Source: Gracilariopsis chorda (lineage: Eukaryota; Rhodophyta; Florideophyceae; Gracilariales; Gracilariaceae). From it: a stretch of 64,000 nucleotides of DNA. A program made the position numbers and the translations under genes. Positions 11,260 to 23,800 of the stretch are shown one piece after another; within the stretch, counting starts at the first letter, position 1; every line of letters starts with the position of its first letter. The notes under the pieces were generated by a model, which searched no databases, was not told where the DNA came from, and saw nothing but the letters and a program-made list of their open reading frames with translations. Location of the stretch: positions 186,001 through 250,000 of the forward strand of contig NBIV01000077.1 of assembly GCA_003194525.1 (NCBI GenBank), written 5' to 3'.

Positions 11260-14200
11260 TTATATACTGATAGGGAAAAGCGTACGCTTTTTGAATTCGA
11301 TGTTAGATGGCAGTAACCTGAATGGAAGGTTCGCAATCGACAGATGCAGTGTTGCAGGTGGTTCTTGTTTCAGGTGATGACGACCATTGTCGTGATTACG
11401 GGCCGGTTTGAGGCTTGTCTTATTTTCGAAATCTGTCGTAATATTGTGTGGAAGTCTACTATCAGTTCCAGGGATCCTATCCAACCAACCTGTAAAAGTC
11501 CTGCTAGCCAATAGTTCTATAATAAACCAAAACTTAGGTAACACGTCATAGACGTCTTCATATCTTTTCACGGAACACACTTTCCATATGAGAACCATCT
11601 ATCTCCAGTCTTCTGGCAATCCATTGCTCCAAACTTCTAAGTAAAACCCCTTAATTACAAAGGTTGCGAATTTAAGTTCTAAAGTGGAGGCGATGAAGAG
11701 AACGAATCGCATAGTTGGGGACTGTACTAAAGAAGAGCCCTTGCGAGTGCCCCCTTATCAAAATCTCGATTGCCATGTGGTTTAGGCGGGCACGCAAAGC
11801 ACTTTTATTCCCATTATCTTTCCCATGGAAGAAGTAGTGGGACGAGACAGTGTTCGCGTTGGTTGGAATATTGGATCCTAACTTCGGAATAAATTTTTTT
11901 TATACTGTTCCTTCCGCAGCGATTGACTTCTCAATAATCCACCTAGGCAGGGATTGAATGCGAAACTCGCATAGGTGTTCCACAACTCAGATTTTTCGTG
12001 CATCTCTTAGAATGGCCTGCTTCCAAGTCTTGAGGCCGTGGGAAGGTTTGACCTTTATAACTTAGTAGAGCCGATCTCCTGCTTGGGCGCCGACGATCGC
12101 GAGATTCGTCAATGTTCTTCATGGGCATTTGGATCACCTTCCATCTTTCTCCAACCAGAACAGATCGAACGGTTGGTTCTGGAGACCAAAGCGTGATCAC
12201 ATCATTAAAAATGAGATTAACGCTTCCCCTTCGATTCGCAGTTGACAGTGCACCGCCGCCATTGCCAGGAATTTTAACGCCACCGTAACTTATCGGCAAG
12301 GGTGGATATGTGGCGATCTCTGCATTTTTCTCAATAACTGAGTGTGAGAGTGATGATTTCCAGCATAAGTCACCCAGTTCGACACGAAGTGCAGGTTTAG
12401 AGACAAGACGAATGTCTTCATAAGCAGCCCGGATTCAGAGGCCCTAGTGTTACTGATTTGTAGAGAGCAAAAGAGAGTGCTTCTGAACGTCTCGTACAAA
12501 TCTTACGTGGGAAGGTTTAATTAGGTCCTTACTTGAAGTACTAGACCTGGGTGCTCTTTTAAAAGTAAGTGGGTGCTAATATTTGACTATTGTTACTTCC
12601 TTTCAACGTTTGATTAGCTCCTCGTGCCACCTGATCTTGGTAGGCGTGTATGAACGCATCGGTAGCTCTGGTTTGCGGAAGACCCATTATTCCCGGAAAA
12701 TACTCCAAGGAAAATTTTAAGCTGCTTAGCTTCCGGTTGCCGTACATGACTTTGCTTAGATAAATGACCCGTGAACAAATCTTTTTATACGTCAGCAGGC
12801 TATTGTAGAGTGTAGAAAAGCAGTCGGAGTCTTGAAGAAGTGTTTGCAATCAGCATTGCAATTGCTTTCTTAGACTCAATGACGTCCATCTTGTTATGAT
12901 TTCGAGCTGGGTGAGGTTCAAACTTGATAAAATGAGCAGAGAGGAAGTGCTTAAACGTTCTTTTATCGAACTCGGGACCACCGGACCCCGAAGAAGGAGG
13001 CCCGTGCATGTTTATCCAATGCTGTTCGAAGGCAGGTTAGACTTCCTCCATTTTCCTTGAAAGAAATATAACAATGACAGAAAATGCAAACTCCAAGTCG
13101 ACCATGTGAAGGATAGGTATGTTCTCCATTTCACTGATTGACATGAAATCGAGCTGAACGTGTTCATTAAATGGAACAAGTAGACTCCTCAACCACCCCT
13201 TCTGTGAAGACAATAGACGAACAATGGATTTGTAGGTAGTGCAATTAGCGATTGCCGACTTCAGGGCTTTGTAGAGCACGAAGGTCAGCACTCCTGCTCG
13301 TCGTCATATCTCCTTCATGTTCTCCAAAGAAATGTGGATGAGTCCATGGAGCTTATATGCAAACCGCCTGGTAACTATGCTGTCCGAATAGTCTTGGTGT
13401 GCACCTTGCAAGTATTTCCGGGGAGGAACAGTCCGAAATGTGGGGAAATACGTACTGACAGCTTCCACCGTGGACGGAAACACGAGAAGTCCAGTGCGTA
13501 TGGTATCTGATGGGTCGGTAAGTACTCTTGATCTATACGTCTGCAGCCCAACCTCGTTGTTGCCAAGAACACCGGGAGGCAGGACTTGAAACCCGTCATT
13601 CCCTACTAGGTTTCCCCTCTGTACTATCTCATTTTTGATGAGGAGAATGCGATCACCGTCAACCAAGTAGAATGGAATGAGTGACTCCCGCCCCTTGATG
13701 GCCATGATGGTACATGCGACGACTAGTCAGCTTCTGCACAACCGGTTCCATAACCATTGAATAAGGGCTCACGATCAAGCGGGCAAAGGTGAAAAGAAAG
13801 AACAAACGTAGACGCCAGACGCACAGCTGAGTGGATGCCACCGACGTTGCGAGGTCAACCAATATAAATACCTGGGCTGGGGTCCCTCCACATGCCTGAC
13901 GTGACAGTCGCTCCACGCCCTGCAACCGGGCTTGATTATCGGTCGTGGGGCTTGAGCCGTTTCCGAAAAAAACTTTCCAAAGGTTTTCTCTTCTCGGATA
14001 TTTCCCACTCCAAGTTTTTCATTTGCTGGAGGAAGGTCCCACCACCAGAATAAGGTCACTATTTTGAGCCACGATAATGGTTTGTAGAACCATAGTCAAA
14101 GCAAAAATCTTGAAACCTGCGTTTCTGTGGAGGTTCAGAGCTATGCTTTCCCTGACTGCCATGGTTGTTTGCAGATCTATTCTTTTTCCCCTCGTTCTTC

Positions 14201-14860
14201 ATAACTGAATCTGTGGAGGATGTGGGGATCATGCTTATTGACGTTACTATTAGAAAGCGTTACACTCAGTGCTAGAGGCGCCTCATGAAACCTCTTTTGG
14301 ACCATCGCTTCGATCTCATTTTGAGTCAACTTCATGGACGCTTGTTTTGTGGCAGATGAAAGAGCTTACAAAACCCATGCAGCATCTTCCAAGTAAATAA
14401 CTCCGCTAGGGGTAGATAGCTTAGCTATGTACTTCTTATTGTCAAGTTTTCTATCCCCTTTTGCGCAAGGAAGCCTAGCCGTCTGCAAAGCGAGAGTATC
14501 CAAAATGTCTTTCATCTCCCACAAAACTCGGGGTACACTTCTAAGATTTCTTCACGAGAATCGGAAATACGCAGCGCACCCATAGCCGTGACATAGTCAT
14601 TTGAGCACTGGCAGATCTTCTATATAACAGAGAAAGAATCTTACGCTGGATCCACAACCACATCTCCCTGTGAAGCACGAGCTTGTGCATGGGAAGAAAG
14701 CAGTACGAGACGGGTTTTGAAGCATGGTTTCTGGAATACTCGCATTAGTTTTCAGCGTGATAGCCAGAACCTCTCCAATAAGTCTAGAATATGTAAAGCC
14801 TGTATTCATGAGGTGCTCATATGTAAGACCGCAAAACTGGTCTATAAAAGAGGCCAAGTC
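11260..14860 (-). mobile_element. Old LTR-retrotransposon fossil with integrase
   Basis: The minus strand reads in the order gag-like (near 14600-14860, FIDQFCGLTYEHLMNTG), a short Cys/His patch near 14080-14200, a possible protease region (13300-13700), an integrase core (about 12560-13290) and uncertain downstream coding. The integrase shows acidic positions in VQLDFMS, HMVDLEFAFS and VIESK. An integrase placed early in pol would suit Ty1/copia, but the reverse transcriptase is not recognisable, so the superfamily is unsettled. No LTR pair was found. The element is heavily decayed with many breaks and is probably among the oldest in the window. Confidence 0.5.
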
Positions 14861-14899
14861 CTCATTTTTCCTGCGACACTAGCTCGAACATTTGTTGAA

Positions 14900-16160
14900 T
14901 GACTAAATGAGGCGATTAGAAATGGGTGCAGAGCAATTTCCCAGGAAGGGAAACACACTCAAGGTGTTCAAGTCCTTGCTCCGTAGGGAGGTGAAATCAG
15001 TAGAGGAGACTTCCATATACCTACGGTAAGGGTGTACGTCCGCAGGTATCTTGGAAGTACAACGAAGGTGGTCGGGAGAATCGGTACGCAATTGCCGTGA
15101 AACTACGTGTCCACTTGACTCGGGAGGTCTTTGAACTCCTCCAGGCGATCGGCGAACTGATGGCCTCAACGGACCCGAGATGTCCGTAAAATCGCCCCGG
15201 AAATCGGTGCACCGACACCCCGAATACCTGGGTGGTAGCGTCGGACATAGACCCCCGACTATCTGTGCAAATCAGAAGGGGCAAGGCACGTGCAACCCTG
15301 CAAATCTTACCAAACATTCCCTATCTTATACCATAATGATCATGGAGATTCCCACGGAAACTCTGGCGCGACTGCAGTGTGTCTCCAACGCGATCAGGGA
15401 TTTTAAGAAACGGCAACACCGCTTGTAGAAGGATCTGAATGGTTGTACAGGGGTTTGCTGGACGTACGCTGAGATCTACATCACACCCGGGCCTCAACCC
15501 GATCTTACCGCGCTTTATTGCCAAGAATAAAGAGAAAAGAGAGGGTAAGATGTCCCCAGATCTTCTGGTTGGCGCAAACGTGGTACATGGGATCCGCCTT
15601 GTCGTGGTCCTACCTGGCGTTCTCTCGAGTTGAGGAAGGATTAGCAGAGCAGAGTCTGGAAGAAGCGAAACGCGCCAGAACGAAATGAATGATACATTAG
15701 GGTCTCCTCGTAGAAGTTTTACACAATTCTACTACGTCTTGAGATACCAGTTGGTGAGTGTAAGGCTGCTGCAGGGTGGGGACAAGCCCCAGCTATCCAC
15801 AATATTTTGAGTCGGACGTTAAGAATGGTGTAACAGGGTAGAGACAACTTGTCATTCAAAAGGAGTAGCTAGCGGTTAACTTTAGTTCTTGAGAGATTGA
15901 GAAGGAACTATGAGAAGTTGTACCACAGCGTCGCAATTTGACAATAGAGGTTTTTAATTAAGAAAAACGACAGCTAGATCAAGTAGATTTTAGTAATCTT
16001 CAACGGAAGTTGTTTTAATTAGAAACCAAGAGTTTGGTTAAAATCTCTAACTCTTTTCGGATACTCCACTATGGCGTTATTATAGTCACCCGGACTCCCA
16101 CCCTTCCACTATCCCTTCCACTAATTCTTACACGGTCTATCTCCAAAGCACACCAAACCG
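14900..16160. other. No recognisable gene
   Basis: Short open stretches occur on both strands (for example a + strand frame from 15339 to 15426), but none matches a family I know, and base use changes without a clear boundary. It may be decayed retroelement DNA. Confidence 0.35.
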
Positions 16161-16168
16161 TATCCACC

Positions 16169-17797
16169 ATGAATACTCAATCCGTCTCTCCCAAAGTCCA
16201 AGATACTGTCAGACCAGCACCAGTACCAGTCTTCGGGGCTGCACCAGCACCAGCCTCTGCCACAACGACACCAACCGTATATTGCATAGGAATGGCACAG
16301 CCGAACGCAGTAGTCATTGCGCCTACAACGCCACAGCAGTTTGTTCCAAACAAAGTGGAAAAAACGTGAATTTTTCAGCAGTTAACAACTTCGAGTGCTC
16401 CCAAACAGAAAACAAAAACGTTTGTGTGGTGCAATGCCCCAAAGGGGAAAACCCCGAAAGACGTTCGGAATCTTCCTCTCACGAGGTGAACCCAGATGAG
16501 TAGAGCTCTCCCAGGGGTGTCACGGCGAAGCCGGTTTGTAAAACCAGGGGCACCTGTCACGACTTGCGCAGGGAGGTGAAGGCAAAGAAAACCTCTAAAA
16601 CTCCCTATACAGGGCGAAACACCAATGTATTTGGAATAATATGACTCCGAGTGATGGGTCCCTTTAGATGTGCAAGGGGGTTAGATGTCCCGTGGTTCAC
16701 AGCGCTTTCCTCCAAGGAAAAGTATAGCACGCCCGCAAGCGGTAACAACTAAAGCCAATTCCCCAGGTTGGGGTCCCTTGTGGGAGAAGGTTTATTGGTG
16801 CGACGGCAGTGCGCCGTCGCACTAAGTACTCGCTTCCCAGAAATGGGTGTGAAAATAATAAATAAAATTAATTAAAAAACTCCACATTCCGTTGCAACAT
16901 CCACTACTGTGGCCAACCGCCAATGGACCCAAAATCGTGTCCCACGTGTCCATATCCACCATTTTGGGGCGTAGTTCATATCCACACTACACAACCGATA
17001 ATATCGGGAAAGCATTCAAGTACCAAGAATCTCTCCATGAGGGCGTTGCACTTCAGTTTGAGAAGCCCTGTGACGCTGTGGCAAAAGCCGTGAAGCACAG
17101 AGACATAACGGATCAAACCATCCGTCATCTGCAATCTTTACATGGTTTATGTTGGCGGCGCTCATAAATTGCAGCGATAACAACCGCCAATGTCCACAAC
17201 ATTGCCTCCACAGCCCTGATGCAAGCAAAGTACGTAGTGCAAAGCGAATGAGATGACGACGAAGGACCTCCTCTTGCCCTTGTTAGACCTGGTGGGAAAG
17301 AAGGGGACGCACAGCATTTCTGGGATCAGGCGGTTCTTGAATACAAATTGAGGGCAGAGAGAAGGGTGATGTCGTCAGACCATAGTGCCGATAGAGACCT
17401 TGCACGCAGAAACGAATCACGAAGAGAGAAAACCGTGCGTCTCGCTAAGCGATAGGCAGTTCACGAGTCAGAGAAGAAGCAAAGGGCAAATGCAAAGAAG
17501 AAGCGCTGGCGAGAACGCCGCAACGCCGATATTCATCTGTTAGAGGCGCGAACTATGAGCTCGAATGCGGCAGCAGCAAGCGTTGCAGTCGCAGGTCGAC
17601 AAGCAGAACACTTTGGGGCATTTTTCTTCCTTTATGCTCAGAAAAACAATCTAACGGTTCCGAATATTAGCACTGTGATGCCCGCGTCGGTTTTGGTGTC
17701 GCCGTTAGAGATGGAAAGTGTGTTGCTTGCTGAGGACGAGGGGGAACCCGAGGCAAATGATGATGCGACAACCATTGAAGCCCCTATACTGTCGTAG
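16169..17797 (+). pseudogene. Harbinger-1 accessory ORF, split by a solo LTR
   Basis: The ATG at 16169 has a good context (ccaccATGa). The N-terminal part is rich in Pro, Ala and Thr. The same frame is met again after the solo LTR at 16425-17055: with the LTR and one target copy discounted, a Lys-rich stretch runs on as FEKPCDAVAKAVKHRDI and reaches a very basic region (KKQRANAKKKRWRERRN) before ending at 17797. In-frame stops lie at 16367-16369 (TGA), at about 17165 (TAA), near 17248 (TGA) and near 17452 (TAG). It converges on the Harbinger transposase, 150 bp away. PIF/Harbinger elements commonly carry a second, often Myb-like DNA-binding protein, and position and basic composition fit that, though I cannot see a Myb domain. 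Confidence 0.5.
16425..17055 (+). mobile_element. Solo LTR A (LTR family TGTGGTGCAA...TTGCACTTCA)
   Basis: The sequence begins TGTGGTGCAATG and ends GTTGCACTTCA, the short inverted ends typical of LTRs. It is flanked on both sides by gtttg (16420-16424 and 17056-17060), a perfect 5-bp target duplication. An A-rich aataaa region lies near 16860. It lacks about 185 bp found inside the two other copies (47383-48209 and 53361-54202). No internal retroelement sequence is attached, so it is a solo LTR left by recombination. It interrupts the Harbinger accessory ORF. The preserved duplication suggests it is younger than its host element. Confidence 0.9.
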
Positions 17798-17950
17798 AAT
17801 GGTGGGAAGCCAGCTACAGAAAGTAGTGAGGGATCACCGAACTAGATGTATGTGCCTTGCCCGTTCTGGTAGTCCTTCCATGTGGTTCTCCTCGGTTGCC
17901 TACGCGGCAGACTGGTCGCGCACGCAGAGTGCGCAAGGCGCAAGGAGAAA

Positions 17951-19175
17951 TCAATCATCTTCAGTACGCTCCATCATCTTGAGCTTCGCAAGATAGCTTT
18001 CGCACGTCTGTAGCGCATATCCGTGGCGATCAGACTGCCAATTGGAGACCATAGGTGCCGTATGGTAGGCGATAGGGAGCAACTCCATTTCAAATGGCCA
18101 ACAGTCCAAGAAGAGCCCAAAGTGGTTGTTGATTAAGCCAATCCCCCATTCGTTCACCATTTGCTGCTTACGTATATCTCTAGTATGATTTGTTCTATAG
18201 AGCCATGAGGTGATCTCGGTCTGTTTATAGGGCACGACCAGTTCCCCGTCACCGGCAAACCCCATGTTAGCCATGCCATGTTGCCCGTGTGGTAGATAAA
18301 CCTCACAGTTACGGTAAAAATCAGAGCTAGTGTACAGAGAACGATCAGATTCTGCGCCATGGTCTGTGATGTCTACGCAGATAAACCTTCGGAATATATC
18401 GCAAAACACAAGGATCGAGAAACAATGAGACTTCTTGTGTCCATCATACGCTCTTTCTTGCTCATCGTTGTTGCCTGGTCTCTATCTTTTGTTATGGTTT
18501 CTATATATAAAGAAGAAACAAGATGGGAACCCAATCACCAAGCCCTCCATATTTAATCTTTCCTCGGCATTCGGTTACCGTACAAGCTTGGGTATTGCAG
18601 CGCCAAGACATTTGTGCAAAGCAAAGAGAGCATGTCTGAAGTAGTTCGAAACAGTCCGAGTAGAACAACCATACTTTACAGCCATATGGTCCAAACCTTG
18701 GCCTCCTTCATTTGATCCTCCTAAGACGTCAAACAAAAAAAAAACAGCAGCTCTCGCGTATCGAATTTCTTGTTCTTCAGGACACAGTTGTCTTGTGAAA
18801 AGCTCCGTTCTACGTTCAATAGTCTGCTAAGTTCTTCTGCCAATAGATCTTGGAGAGCATCGAATTTGGATGCAGTTAAGTGAGTAATCTTCTTGAACAA
18901 ATGTGTACCCGCTTCCTGATTCCGCACTTTTTGTAGAACTGTGACTGTTCCCTGCCTATATACGTAGGTTTCTTTGTGAACAATTTGTTACCGCGAACAG
19001 GCTTTCTTTGCAGTTCTTTTTCGTCGCTGCTTTCAAGATCTTTTCGATTGCGATACGTTAAAGATGCAGAGTCTGCTGCAGCCAGCATCTGAGGGTTGTG
19101 CTGTTCCTGTGCTGAAAACTGCGACATAAACGTCACTGGAACGCTCAGATCTTCATCACTGTCATCGCTCATCAT
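17951..19175 (-). pseudogene. PIF/Harbinger-type (DDE_4) transposase, Harbinger-1
   Basis: The minus strand starts with an acidic N-terminus near 19175 (MMSDDSDEDLSVPV). Across frame shifts it goes on to a helix-turn-helix region (MAVKYGCSTRTVSNYF) and the catalytic part: VDITDHGAESDRSLYTSSDF, then MANMGFAGDGELVVPYKQTE, then an INNHFGLF segment. In this family the Asp of the D-x-x-x-x-G block, the Asp of the GD/AD block and a late Glu form the DDE triad. Here the late region reads VNEWGIGLINNHFG, with Glu present. Several frame shifts and stops separate the parts. Terminal repeats were not located. It lies tail-to-tail with the accessory ORF and just left of the MULE insertion point. Confidence 0.7.
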
Positions 19176-19199
19176 GGGGGAGTGGTGAGGCAGAAAGGA

Positions 19200-19817
19200 C
19201 GTCTTTGTTGATATGGTAGAACACGAACACTATTTCGAGATAAGAACCAGCCCAAAATCGCAGCCCTAAAAATAAGGACGTTGAGTGCTAATTGAAAACC
19301 CCTGATGTGCGCTCATAAAGAACAAAACCAACGTTTCTACGGTTTAAACCAGCGAAAACGGGGAGGAAAATCCCAACGGGTTGTGCAAAAAGGGGAAACA
19401 CACCCGATGGGAAACTTGAAAGAAGAGGAGCGTGGAACTGCCACATGGCAAGCAACGAAGAGACGACAGTAGTGTCGGTAACAAACCCAATACCGAGGCG
19501 GAGTTCTAATCTGCACACCGAGGTAGCAACAGTAGAAACACACTATAATTGAAAGAAACAGGACCTCCTGGACGATCCGAGTGAGTGCCTGTATGCCACT
19601 GCACGCGGTGAGATCCCTCAGGGAGAGAAACACTTGCGCAGGCGACTAAGTCACAGCCGGACACTTAGTATTCAAAGTGTAATCAAAAGTTGAGTGTCAC
19701 TCGGGTTGGGTTAGCTTTACTAGGTTTGGGTGATGGCCGAAATTTCCATCACGTTTGTACGAAAACAATCAAATTTCTAACGTTCTGGGTCCACACACGT
19801 ATCATATGTGTTCGTCC
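19200..19817. other. Spacer between Harbinger-1 and the MULE
   Basis: I see no gene here. It probably contains the unrecognised outer end of Harbinger-1. Before the MULE arrived, this DNA continued directly into the sequence now at 26270. Confidence 0.4.
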
Positions 19818-19826
19818 GTCACAGCT

Positions 19827-20580
19827 GGCTTTTGCTGAATCTACATAATGTACAAAATGTAGATTTTCCACCAATCAGTGCACAGAGTTCAACCTCAGCT
19901 GTAAGCAGAGGTCCACCTCCACAACTCAGCAGAAAGTTTTTTATTCACACCAACCAGAACGCCTACTTCAGCCTGACACGGCGCCTATGTAGATATGTAC
20001 CCACTCACCTTGTGCCAAGTCATTCTTCTGCGGCTGGTGTGACGCACGTGCCGCAGCCGCTCAACTTTGGATTCCAAAGCGCAAAAAGCGCGCGCTGGCG
20101 CAAGCTTTTCAGTGCACAATCAACACAAAAAGCGCGCGCTGGCACAAGCTCTTCAGTGCACAATCACAGCAACCCCTCGCTCTCCCCCCATCGCAGTGAT
20201 CATCACCCTACTCCCCCGCCGCCTTCGCGAGCGCGTGCTGACGCACGCTCTTCATTGCACAATCACGGCAGCCCATCGCTCTCCCCCCATGGCAGTTCTC
20301 ATCACTATACTCACCGGCCGTCTTTGCGAGCGCGCGCTGACGCACGCTCTTCATTTCACAATCATGGCAGCCAATCGCTCTCCCCCCATCACAGTGCTCA
20401 TCACCCTACTCACCGGCCGTCTCCTCCCGTAATTTTCTTCGGGTTTCTTTCTCTTCAATTGAATTGCCCATCAGCCCGCTGACTTGCCCCCGCCTCCGAT
20501 CACTTTTCTTTTTTTTGAAGTGCACGTACGTTCTCGTGTTAGGGATTTGTCGTTTTAGGGGACCAGGTCTTGACACTCCA
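19827..20580 (+). repeat. Left terminal inverted repeat of the MULE
   Basis: This 754-bp arm matches the right arm in reverse complement at roughly 90% by eye. Near its outer end it contains a small hairpin (aatctacat...atgtagatt). Further in lies a tandem array of about 98-bp units, each starting near gcgctgacgcacgctcttc: about three full units plus a truncated one between 20090 and 20430. The inner end is near tcttgacactcca. The arm is open in two frames for over 120 codons, but this follows from the tandem array and is not a gene. Confidence 0.92.
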
Positions 20581-20827
20581 CTTCTGTACCTGTTGTGGAA
20601 TTTTTCATTTTGGATCTCTCCGTTGTATGGAAGCACTTTGTAACAATCGGATTGATTTGAAGTGCATGTTTATTAGAACGTTGGGTGCGTCGTTCTTTCC
20701 TTGGACTATCTAAGACTACTTGTTTGGCGTGATCTTAGTATGGTACGGGTATGCTAAGACTTCTGTATTAAACTGTTTTATCGTGTTGAAGGCCTCGATT
20801 TGCACGGTGTCAAGCGATATTATATCT

Positions 20828-23800
20828 ATGAAGAGTACAACAAAAGATAACTGCAATGGTCTTCCAAGCTATGAGCTTCTCACAAGTTCTGAAAGAGATG
20901 AGATAAATAAGTTTCTATGCGATTTAGAAACATTCACGGGGTCTATCTGTAACAGTTCGGGCGTGTCGAAGCGTCTAACGGCAATTCGAAACCATCTTAT
21001 CCAACTGTTTATCAACGATCAAAACCAGGTCCATTCTAATATCTTCGTGAGAAACTGTTATCCCGAAACGCTAATGTGTAATGTGCTCATTCTGCAGCTG
21101 TGTCACCAGGGCCTACCTTATGGGCATGTCTCATTCACTCTACGCTGGAATGAAGAGGCCTCTATACAAGCAAGAACATCTCGACACATTTGTTGAACCT
21201 TTTCAAAGGCGTTTGTTTGAAGTAAATGCCGAAATTACTACGGTTGTAGCTCCGCTGAACTCCGAAAACAAGCACTGGGGTATGATCGTTGCTCGCAGAA
21301 TTCTAAACTCTTCACAGAGAGTTGAATCGCGAGTTGTGATGTTTGGTGATAGCATTGGTTGAAAATGCCCAGCACACGTTATTGAGTTCTTCAAGGCAGC
21401 ATTGGACTATGCTTTTCCTTCTCACAGAGTGCAATGGACTACATGTAAAAAGAACTGTCTTCTTGATGTTCTTAAATTCGAAAAGAAGCCGGAATCCTAT
21501 AGCTATGGGGCATATGTTCTGGCTGCATGCAGTACAATTGCTTCTGGTACTGGCCATCTACCTGAAGAAAATTTTGCTTCCGGCTATGAATCCACCTATA
21601 CCGACAAGTACAAGTGGGCATCGGCCAGATGTATGGTGATGAACATCATATATGCATACGAGGAGAATGGTAATACTGAAGTTACGGAAGCTGAAGTTTC
21701 CATATTTCAGCATAAGAATCGAAAACTTTGGCTCCGCAGAAGAAATGATGGTGACTACGAATACCAAAAAGAGGTTTTCAGTCCAACGAAATTTGTCATG
21801 GGTGCGTTCAGAGCAATTGAAATGGGAACAGAAGAAGTACCAAATGCTGGGGAAAGAGAAAACGCAGCAGGAGTTGAAACTCGCTGGCAGAGAATTGAAG
21901 CGCTTCGTAACGCTGAGAAGACTTGGTACTCTCAAAGTTCCAGGGAACCCTCAATACGTCACTGTAGGCCGAGAAAACTTCGGTTCAAAGATAGCTACGT
22001 AACGGTTTCGGGAATTATTGAAGGATTATTCCAAGCAGTACTGACCACCAACGAAAATGCAGCGACTGCAACAGCTCTTGTCGAAAACGAGGAAGTTGTT
22101 GGATGTACCATTACGAAGGAGAACACAAAAAGCGACAGCAAAGTCATCTTTTCGAAGGTGGAGGACATAAATCCTGGAATACGAACCTCAACTCTCGTGA
22201 CAGAGACTAATGAAACCCGAGATCTTCCATACTTTGTGTACCAGCTTTCAAAAGAATGGGAATTGTTCGGAGTACATCGCTTCAGACAAACGACATATGC
22301 TTAGCCAGATATCATTCCGCTATAACATCTATGGAAAGTAGGTTTAAGGAACGGACTGCAAAGAGCATATTTCAGGGCGCAAAAATTCCCTGGGAGGTAT
22401 TCGAAGCAACACTAGACCCTTTTCACAGCAGAACATCTCCCTGTTTGGGAATAATATCCACATCACTTCTGGACGGTATTGAAAAGGCAGAGTGTGCACT
22501 TTCTGAATGTAGTAAGGGATGCACCAATGAGATGAATACTTCGGGATACAGTGAAATCGTAGGAGCCCGAAGTATTGCTCCTACTAGTACCGCTAACGGC
22601 AGAAAAACTTCACAAGTTGGAAAGGTGGAGACAGACAAGTCTCTAACAAGAGTTGAGAGAATTGGTCTTGCGCATCACATGAACACCGAGAAAGAGAGAA
22701 AAGTATTGGATGCGGTGGACAGCTCAGATGCATGCTCGGATCAGAAAGGTGTTGATTTTAGTCCACCCTTTGATCTTGAATAAGGAAATGAGGAACAGTC
22801 AGAGTTGAGACCAAAGCAAGATGAACGGTCTGCGTATTCAGACAGCTCAGATTATGGAGAATTTGAAGATGCCTCACTGCTTATAGACACATTTCTAGAA
22901 GATGAGCAGCCTCCACCGTACAAGCTTTTTCATGGCAAAGCACGTAGTGCGACTCAACCTGAATTTTCGAAGCACATGACTGAAAAAGAATCTGAAGATG
23001 TAAAAAAATTTGAAAGGGACAGCTCAGAGGGCTCATCATTGGAGATAAGATGTATGGAGGAATGTGAAGCTCTCCTCAAGAGAGCACTCAGCTCGTTCGT
23101 GTCAGGCTTACAAGAAAACGCCTCTGGTAGTACAGTCCTGAAAGAAATTCTATATATTGGCAATTGCTTTGGACACCAACTGCGCATTCGGGATTCTTCA
23201 TATCATAAGCGCATTCCAGCAGCCACTGCTAGTCCAGACAATAGTGATGGAGATTGGGTTCTTAAACCAGCATCCGTAGAATGCAAAATGCAGTGTTGCT
23301 CTTTCTCATTCGTTATAATACCCGTCCATACGCTTGCCGGCATGGATGAAGACGATAGCACGGTAAAGGGATACAGATGCGGAATGAGGACTTGGTGTCA
23401 TAATCATGAGTCGATTCGTGAGCTGACCATACGCAGCCTACCCTTAAAGCTTCAAGAAGAAGCTTTAGAGATGAAAAACTAGCTTTGTATTCCATTCAAA
23501 CACATTATCGCACTATTGGAAGCAAAGTACAAGGTCTCAATCGATACAAAGGGCTTACAAAATAAGATTTCGTATGCGAAAGGCGTGGATACCCCACTCC
23601 CAGGAGGAGTGTATGAGACTTTGTAAGGAACTGATTGCGATCAGAGACGCAGACACACAGAATCAGGTATTTCTCACAGTTGGGGAGGAGGGGAGAATGG
23701 ATTCCGCGGCGTGGACGTATAGACATTGGATGGATGACTACGCACGATACGGATTTGTTCCCTGTATAAGTATCGACTGCAAAGCCATATCCAATCGCTT

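Noticed and set aside
16361-16380. Tiny intron removing the TGA at 16367-16369 in the Harbinger accessory ORF
   Set aside because: A gtga...cag span this short is below any plausible intron size, so the TGA is treated as decay.
20067-20482. Two long open frames with Arg/Ser/His-rich repeats
   Set aside because: They arise from the 98-bp tandem array in the MULE terminal repeat and have no counterpart function.
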